Assembly (NCBI RefSeq): GCF_022842045.1
Contig: NZ_JALHQI010000009.1
Span: forward strand, 1 to 64,000
DNA: 64,000 bases
From: Arenimonas sp.
Lineage (GTDB): Bacteria; Pseudomonadota; Gammaproteobacteria; Xanthomonadales; Xanthomonadaceae
Direction: 5' to 3'
Part shown: piece by piece, positions 59,884-64,000 of the stretch
Layout of the letters: every line of letters starts with the position of its first letter
Position numbering within the stretch: position 1 is the stretch's first letter
Notes under the pieces: model-generated
What the model saw: only the letters and a program-made list of their open reading frames with translations
Told to the model about the DNA's origin: nothing
Databases searched by the model: none
Translations under genes and position numbers: made by a program

Positions 59884-59960
59884 AGCGCTAACGCCTATTG
59901 GGCCCTGAACGCAGGGCGTTGGACCGTATGGTTTGCACGCTCCCCGCATCGGGTCAAGCT
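59884..59960 (-). other. Candidate attI region
   Basis: Between the first cassette and the integrase gene. The recombination core reads GGCGTTAGCG on the minus strand (59886-59895), next to a hairpin GCCCTG-AACG-CAGGGC (59902-59917). I could not find a convincing cassette promoter on the minus strand. Confidence 0.6.
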
Positions 59961-59978
59961 GAATCTTACGAAGATTCA
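59960..59978. promoter_or_regulatory. Palindrome upstream of the integrase gene
   Basis: TGAATCTT-ACG-AAGATTCA, perfect 8-bp arms, 50 bp upstream of the chosen intI start. Possible operator; it is not a LexA-type sequence that I recognise. Confidence 0.45.
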
Positions 59979-60028
59979 ACCCATTGTCCGATCCCCGCTG
60001 GCCGCCGCTCTCTTCACCATCCCCGGCT

Positions 60029-61072
60029 ATGGAGAAGAAGCGACCGCTAGCCAGTTATTCGAGCGCGAACGAGGCGTCGCCGGATGGCGCGTTGGGGGCC
60101 GCCGCGCGGCGCGCTCCCCGCCTGATGGACGAAGTTCGCCGCTGTATCCGGGTGCGTCACTACAGCTTGCGTACCGAGCAGGCCTACGTGGGGTGGATCA
60201 CGCGGTTCATCCGGGCCAACCATCGGCGGCATCCGCGCGAGTTGGGGCAGCGAGAAGTCGAGGCGTTCCTGTCGCTGTTGGCGGTGCGGGGGCAGGTGTC
60301 GGCCAGCACGCAGAACCAGGCGCTGGCGGCGCTGCTGTTCCTGTACCGGGAGGTGCTGGGCCAGCAGCTGCCGTGGATGGAGAACGTGGTGCGGGCGAAG
60401 CGGCCGCTCAAGGTGCCGGTGGTGCTGTCGGTGGCGGAGGTGCGGGCGCTGCTGGCGGCGATGGACGGGCGGGCCTGGCTGATGGCCAGCCTGATCTACG
60501 GCTCGGGCATGCGGCTGATGGAGTGCCTGCGGCTGCGGGTGAAGGACGTGGACTTCGATCGCGGCGAGATCACCGTGCGCGAGGGCAAGGGCGCGCGCGA
60601 CCGGCGCACGGTGCTGCCGGCGTCGCTGGGGCCGATGCTGCAGCGGGAAGTCGAGCGCGTGCAGGCGCTGCACGCGGCCGACCTGCGCGAGGGCTTCGGC
60701 CGGGTCTGGCTGCCGTTCGCGCTGGCGCGCAAGTACCCCAAGGCCGACCGGGCGCCGGGCTGGCAGTACCTTTTCCCGTCCGACCGGCGCTCGGTCGATC
60801 CGCGCGACGGCGTCGAGCGTCGCCACCACGTCGATGACCAGGTGTTGTCGCGCGGCATGAAGTCGGCGGCCGCCCGCATCGGCCTGGCCAAGCCGGTCAG
60901 CGCCCACACGCTGCGGCACAGCTTCGCCACCCACCTGCTCGAGGCGGGCTACGACATCCGTACCGTGCAGGAGCTGCTGGGCCACAAGGACGTCTCGACC
61001 ACGCAGATCTACACCCACGTGCTCAACCGCGGCGCGGGCGCGGTGCTCAGCCCGCTGGACCGCCCGGGGTGA
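60029..61072 (+). CDS. intI: Integron integrase IntI
   Basis: 347 aa from ATG 60029 (TTG 59984 and ATG 60125 are also in frame). Tyrosine recombinase with R162 ([11 protein letters not shown]), H293 and R296 (HTLRHSFAT), H319 (LLGHKDV) and nucleophile Y328 (TTQIYTHVL). The stretch [20 protein letters not shown] (about 231-250) is the insertion found in integron integrases but not in XerC/D, and it separates this gene from xerC at 24045. N-terminal [20 protein letters not shown] is also typical. It appears full-length and functional. Divergent from the cassettes. It recombines attI with attC or attC with attC. Confidence 0.97.
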   Translation: MEKKRPLASYSSANEASPDGALGAAARRAPRLMDEVRRCIRVRHYSLRTEQAYVGWITRFIRANHRRHPRELGQREVEAFLSLLAVRGQVSASTQNQALAALLFLYREVLGQQLPWMENVVRAKRPLKVPVVLSVAEVRALLAAMDGRAWLMASLIYGSGMRLMECLRLRVKDVDFDRGEITVREGKGARDRRTVLPASLGPMLQREVERVQALHAADLREGFGRVWLPFALARKYPKADRAPGWQYLFPSDRRSVDPRDGVERRHHVDDQVLSRGMKSAAARIGLAKPVSAHTLRHSFATHLLEAGYDIRTVQELLGHKDVSTTQIYTHVLNRGAGAVLSPLDRPG

Positions 61073-61091
61073 CGGGCGGCCCGCGAGGGCG

Positions 61092-61838
61092 TCAGCCGCC
61101 GGAAGGGGACGCCGGCTGCACCGGCCCCACGGTCACCAGCCGGACGTCGAAGATCACCACCTGGTTCGCCATCTGGCCGACGCGCTCGACGTCGGTGCCG
61201 TGGGCGGCACTGCCGGGAATCGCCACTTCCCAGCGCGCCCCTTGCGGCATCATCTGCAGGGCCTCGCGCAGGCCCGGCAGCGGGATCTCGCTGAGGCGAA
61301 CCGTCACGGGGCCGGCGGGCTGGCCCTGGAAGGCCTGGCCGGTGTCGGCCATCACGGTGCCGTCGGGCAGGGTGCTGCGGAACTCGACGGTGATCTGGTT
61401 GGCCTGCGTCGGCTTGGCGCCGTTGCCGGCCTCGATCACGCGGTACTGCACGCCGCTGGGCAGTACGGTCACGCCCGGCTTGGCGCGGTTCTGGGCCAGG
61501 TAGGCGTCACCCTCGGTCTTGTTTTTGGCGGCGCGCGCTTCCAGCTGCGCCTTGGCCTTCGCGGTCATGCGCACCTGCAGCGCCTGCATGGCGGCGCCCA
61601 ACTGTTCCGCGTTCACCGCGGGGTCCTTGCGCGCCGCGGCGTCCTGCAGCCCCTGGATCACGGCCTGCATGTCGAGCTGCTCGCCGCTGGCCAGCACGTT
61701 GCTGATATCCAGTCCGGCGCGGTAGCCCAGCGCGTAGCTGACCTTTCCTTTCTCGCTGGTCGTGTCCTGCGCCCCGGCCACGTGGGGGCAGGCGAACAGC
61801 GCCACCGCGGTCGCGGCGGCCAGCAGGTGCATCTTCAT
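61092..61838 (-). CDS. FKBP-type peptidyl-prolyl isomerase (FkpA/Mip-like), periplasmic
   Basis: 248 aa. Signal peptide (to about 23, HVAGAQ), an N-terminal dimerisation domain with YALGYRAGLDISNVLASGEQ and a long helix (about 85-115), and a C-terminal FKBP domain starting LPSGVQYRVIEAGNGAKPTQ. Assists folding of exported proteins. The FKBP core is shorter and more divergent than usual (VEFRSTLPDGTVMADTG, FQGQPAGPVTV). AAGGAG upstream of ATG 61838 supports this start. It ends 20 bp from the integrase stop. Confidence 0.88.
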   Translation of the reverse strand: MKMHLLAAATAVALFACPHVAGAQDTTSEKGKVSYALGYRAGLDISNVLASGEQLDMQAVIQGLQDAAARKDPAVNAEQLGAAMQALQVRMTAKAKAQLEARAAKNKTEGDAYLAQNRAKPGVTVLPSGVQYRVIEAGNGAKPTQANQITVEFRSTLPDGTVMADTGQAFQGQPAGPVTVRLSEIPLPGLREALQMMPQGARWEVAIPGSAAHGTDVERVGQMANQVVIFDVRLVTVGPVQPASPSGG

Positions 61839-61866
61839 CCGGGATTCTCCTTGGGGAAACGCAAAC

Positions 61867-62190
61867 CTAGCGCGGCTTGGCCGGCATCGGGAACGGGGTG
61901 ACCACTTTCTCGCCGGTGCCGGCGTCGCGGATGCTCAGCTGGCCCTTTCTATCGACTTCCTCCACGCGCAGCACGCTCTGCATCGGCAGGTGCAGCACGC
62001 GGGTGTGCGCGAACTCGTCGCGCAGGCGCTCCTCGGTCGGGTCCACCACCAGGCCTTCGTTGACGTCGAACACCAGGTCGGACACTTCGGTGAAGCCCCA
62101 CAGCGAACTCGCCGCCACGCGCCGCGCATACAGCTCGTAGATCTTGCCGGCGTTGAGGAAGGTGATCTTGTAGAGGATGCGGGTCGTCAT
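61867..62190 (-). CDS. DUF1820 family protein
   Basis: 107 aa. Family pattern: ILYKITFLNAGKIYELYARR, SSLWGFTEVSDLVFDVNEGL and VVDPTEERLRDEFAHTRVLH. Found widely in gammaproteobacteria without a known function. Between the FKBP gene and a rhomboid gene on the same strand. Confidence 0.85.
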   Translation of the reverse strand: MTTRILYKITFLNAGKIYELYARRVAASSLWGFTEVSDLVFDVNEGLVVDPTEERLRDEFAHTRVLHLPMQSVLRVEEVDRKGQLSIRDAGTGEKVVTPFPMPAKPR

Positions 62191-62226
62191 GGCGCGGATT
62201 CTAGCGCCAGTCCGGGCGGGGCGGCG

Positions 62227-62907
62227 TCAGCCGCCGCGTGAACGCCGGGCCAGCATCGGCCTCAGCGCCAGCGCGTACAGCAGGCCGACCACGAAGCCGG
62301 CCAGGTGCGCCCACCAGGCCACCGCGCCGAAGCTGGGGCCGACGAAGGTGAAGACCAGCTGCAGCGCCGCCCACAGCCCGATCAGCAGGGCGGCCGGCAC
62401 CTTGATGAATTCCAGCCACACGCCCAGCGGCACCACCACGCCCAGACGGGCGTTGGGGAACAGCGCCAGGTAGGCGCCGATCACCGCCGACACGCCGCCG
62501 CTGGCGCCGATGATGGTCCGCGCCGGGCTGCCCATCAGCAGCGCCGCCGCCAGGTTGGCCAGCGCGCCGCCGGCCAGGAACAGCAGCAGGAAGCGCCACG
62601 GCCCCAGGCTGCGCTCGGCCGGCAGCCCGAACAGGAACAGGAACAGCAGGTTGCCGATCAGATGCACGGGCCCGAGGTGGATGAACAGCGCGCTGACCAG
62701 GGTCAGCAGCCGCTCGTCGCGCATCGCCGCGCGCCATTCGGTGACGCTGCCCGACAGCGTGCCCCAGCGCAGCAGCGTGCTGCGCCAGGCGGCATCGTCG
62801 GGCAGCAGGGCGATCCAGATCAGGGCCGCCACCATCAGCGTCGCCAGCAGCGGCGTGGCCCAGCGCCACTGCGGCTTGCGTCGTTTCGGGAGGTGCACGA
62901 AAACCAT
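62227..62907 (-). CDS. Rhomboid family intramembrane serine protease
   Basis: 226 aa. Six or so membrane helices; catalytic Ser136 in GASGGVSA and His201 in WWAHLAGF. HLIGNLLFLFLFG (about 82-94) carries the conserved His/Asn of the oxyanion region. Cleaves single-pass membrane proteins; the substrate is unknown. An ATG-start cytoplasmic N-terminus of about 15 residues precedes the first helix. Six bases separate it from the end of gspB. Confidence 0.9.
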   Translation of the reverse strand: MVFVHLPKRRKPQWRWATPLLATLMVAALIWIALLPDDAAWRSTLLRWGTLSGSVTEWRAAMRDERLLTLVSALFIHLGPVHLIGNLLFLFLFGLPAERSLGPWRFLLLFLAGGALANLAAALLMGSPARTIIGASGGVSAVIGAYLALFPNARLGVVVPLGVWLEFIKVPAALLIGLWAALQLVFTFVGPSFGAVAWWAHLAGFVVGLLYALALRPMLARRSRGG

Positions 62908-62913
62908 GGCGTC

Positions 62914-63675
62914 CTACGGTCGCGCCAGCAGCAGGCGCTGGCCGTTCACCGAGATTACCAAGCCTTCGCGACGGATTTCCTCCAGCACGATGCCCGCGCT
63001 GGGGCTGGCGCCTTCGCCCAGCCGCTGGCCATCGAGGATCACGAAGCGCTGCGCGGGCGCCTCGGCGAACACATGCATGCTCAGCTTGAGCGGCGGCAAT
63101 CGCGCCCGCGTCGCCGCGTCCAGGCTCGCCAGCGACGGCAGTGAGTCCACCGGCGGCCGCGAAAACGGGGTCAGGTTCACTTCCTTGGTTCCGGTGGTTG
63201 CCTCGGCAACAGGCGTCGGACGCCGCTCGCTGGCATCGTTCTGCGCAATCGCCGTGCCTGCCGCTTCAGTCGTCGTCGAAGGCGTCGCCGCAGAGGTCGG
63301 CGTCGGCGCAGGAGACCCGGTGGCGCTTAGGTCCTCCCGTGCCGAGGCAGCGGCGCTTGTCGCGGGCACCGGTACGCTCGGTGCAGGCGCCGCCGGGGGC
63401 GCTTCAGGCCATGGCGCTTGCCCCGCATCCACCGCACGCGATTCCAGCGAGGTCGGTGGGGTCAAGTGAACCTGGCCCCGTTCTTCGCGCGAGAGTTCGC
63501 GCCAGGTGAGGAAGGCGAGGGTGGCCAGCAGCAGCGCGCCAAGCAACCACGCCCACGCGGGCATCGCCGCGCGGGCCTTCGGGCGGCTCGCCACCTGCTC
63601 GACGAACAGCCCGGGCGCGCGGCCGCGCTGGCGCTCGGCTTCCGACTTGCGCAGGGCTTCGAGGATCAGCGACAT
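62914..63675 (-). CDS. gspB: General secretion pathway protein GspB
   Basis: 253 aa. Begins with the family motif MSLILEALRKSEAERQRGRA, has a single membrane helix (about 39-58), a Pro/Ala/Thr-rich periplasmic linker (about 75-180) and a C-terminal domain ending RLPPLKLSMHVFAEAPAQRF, VILDGQRLGEGAS and VISVNGQRLLLARP. GspB works with the ATPase GspA to place the type II secretin in the cell wall. ATG 63675 overlaps the stop of the upstream gene by one base. Confidence 0.9.
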   Translation of the reverse strand: MSLILEALRKSEAERQRGRAPGLFVEQVASRPKARAAMPAWAWLLGALLLATLAFLTWRELSREERGQVHLTPPTSLESRAVDAGQAPWPEAPPAAPAPSVPVPATSAAASAREDLSATGSPAPTPTSAATPSTTTEAAGTAIAQNDASERRPTPVAEATTGTKEVNLTPFSRPPVDSLPSLASLDAATRARLPPLKLSMHVFAEAPAQRFVILDGQRLGEGASPSAGIVLEEIRREGLVISVNGQRLLLARP

Positions 63676-64000
63676 CAGTCCAGCCCCCGGCGCAGGCGGG
63701 GGCCGTCGCTGTCGCCGGACGACAGCGCAAGCAGGGTTTCCGGGCCCACCACGCCGTCGGCCGCCAGGCCGTGCGCGGTTTGCAGGCGGCGCACGGCGGC
63801 CACGCTGGCGGCGTCGAGCACGGCGGGGCCGGCGTCGGCATCGGCCAGACCGGCGCGGTCGCGCAGGCGGTCGTGGATCCAGTCCACCGCCGGGCCGCTG
63901 TCGCCGGCCGCGGGCGGCGTCGCCAGGAAGGCCGGGCCGCGCCACACCGCCACGTAATCACCGCGCCAGTGGCGCTCCAGCGCGAGCCGGTCGGTGTCGA
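63675..64000 (-). CDS. gspA: GspA/ExeA-type ATPase, C-terminal part with peptidoglycan-binding domain (truncated by window edge)
   Basis: Only the last 108 codons or so are inside the window. They encode LERHWRGDYVAVWRGP followed by a PG_binding_1 domain (GPAVDWIHDRLRDRAGLADA, then DAASVAAVRRLQTAHGLAAD and GVVGPETLLAL). The combination and the overlap with gspB (TGATG) identify it as the GspA/ExeA type, an AAA ATPase whose periplasmic part binds peptidoglycan. The start is beyond the right edge. Confidence 0.83.
   Translation of the reverse strand, partial: DTDRLALERHWRGDYVAVWRGPAFLATPPAAGDSGPAVDWIHDRLRDRAGLADADAGPAVLDAASVAAVRRLQTAHGLAADGVVGPETLLALSSGDSDGPRLRRGLD

Larger units (their letters stand above)
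49443..61072 (-). mobile_element. Chromosomal integron: integrase gene, attI region and cassette array
   Basis: The integrase gene lies at the right end on the + strand; to its left are 26 attC sites (and one remnant), all in one orientation, with cassette genes on the minus strand. Short attCs (56 or 60 bp) share CCGCGCCGAAGGCGTCGG; seven long ones (88 or 90 bp) carry gene-less cassettes. The organisation (integrase divergent from cassettes, near-identical repeats) is that of a sedentary integron like those known in Xanthomonas. Cassette genes are visibly less GC-rich than the core. The right neighbour is an FKBP isomerase gene, not ilvD as in Xanthomonas. Confidence 0.93.

Noticed and set aside
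59890-60000. Cassette promoter (Pc) on the minus strand
   Set aside because: TTGACC and TTGAAT occur, but no acceptable -10 stands at the right spacing.

Overview
The window looks like chromosomal DNA of a GC-rich gammaproteobacterium of the Lysobacteraceae/Xanthomonadaceae group (Lysobacter, Luteimonas, Arenimonas or a relative). The grounds are the very high GC content of the core genes, the lptM-dapF-DUF484-xerC block, the pair of an AlgR-type regulator and hemC, tandem secreted S9 peptidases, dispersed REP-type repeats, and an integron whose repeats resemble those of Xanthomonas integrons. This is inference from family recognition; no search was run.

From 1 to about 47.2 kb the window is ordinary chromosome. 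It holds: a TonB-type C-terminus; an acyl-CoA dehydrogenase; hemP behind a Fur-type promoter; an esterase; the AlgR-like regulator and hemC; a four-gene operon for a cytoplasmic sulfite dehydrogenase (soeA, an SLC13-type transporter, soeB, soeC); a LolA-like protein; a WYL regulator overlapping a patatin; a lipocalin; a RimK-type ligase divergent from a GNAT enzyme; two S9 peptidases; lptM-dapF-DUF484-xerC; DUF971; an ECF sigma factor with a small membrane partner; hslVU; an ArsC-like protein; ubiE; a GspE-type ATPase; an M1 aminopeptidase and two alpha/beta hydrolases; an M28 peptidase; a VNGGI-repeat protein; gpmI-envC-ctpA; and several small envelope proteins. A 17-bp palindrome (AATGAACCNGGTTCATT) recurs at eight places in this part, always at the 3' end of a gene. 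At most copies the pairing extends into flanks whose sequence differs from copy to copy.

From about 47.8 to 61.1 kb lies a sedentary chromosomal integron. The integrase gene (60029-61072, + strand) has all the tyrosine-recombinase residues and the integron-specific insertion. The cassette array runs leftwards from it on the minus strand to about 49.4 kb, and two decayed attC sites at 47.83 and 48.70 kb suggest it once reached further. I count 26 attC sites plus one remnant. They delimit 19 coding cassettes (one pair is an exact duplicate, another differs by a single base) and eight cassettes without a convincing gene. The coding cassettes are small membrane proteins, lipoproteins and secreted proteins, two orphan immunity-type proteins (Imm53 and barstar), a PD-(D/E)XK nuclease-like protein and unknowns. 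The eight gene-less cassettes belong to one repeated family of about 235 bp, and seven of them carry unusually long attC sites (88 or 90 bp). This family is the best candidate in the window for an under-described element, possibly a cassette-borne structured RNA.

Right of the integron the core chromosome resumes: an FKBP isomerase, DUF1820, a rhomboid protease, gspB and the 3' end of a gspA/exeA-type ATPase, which runs off the window.
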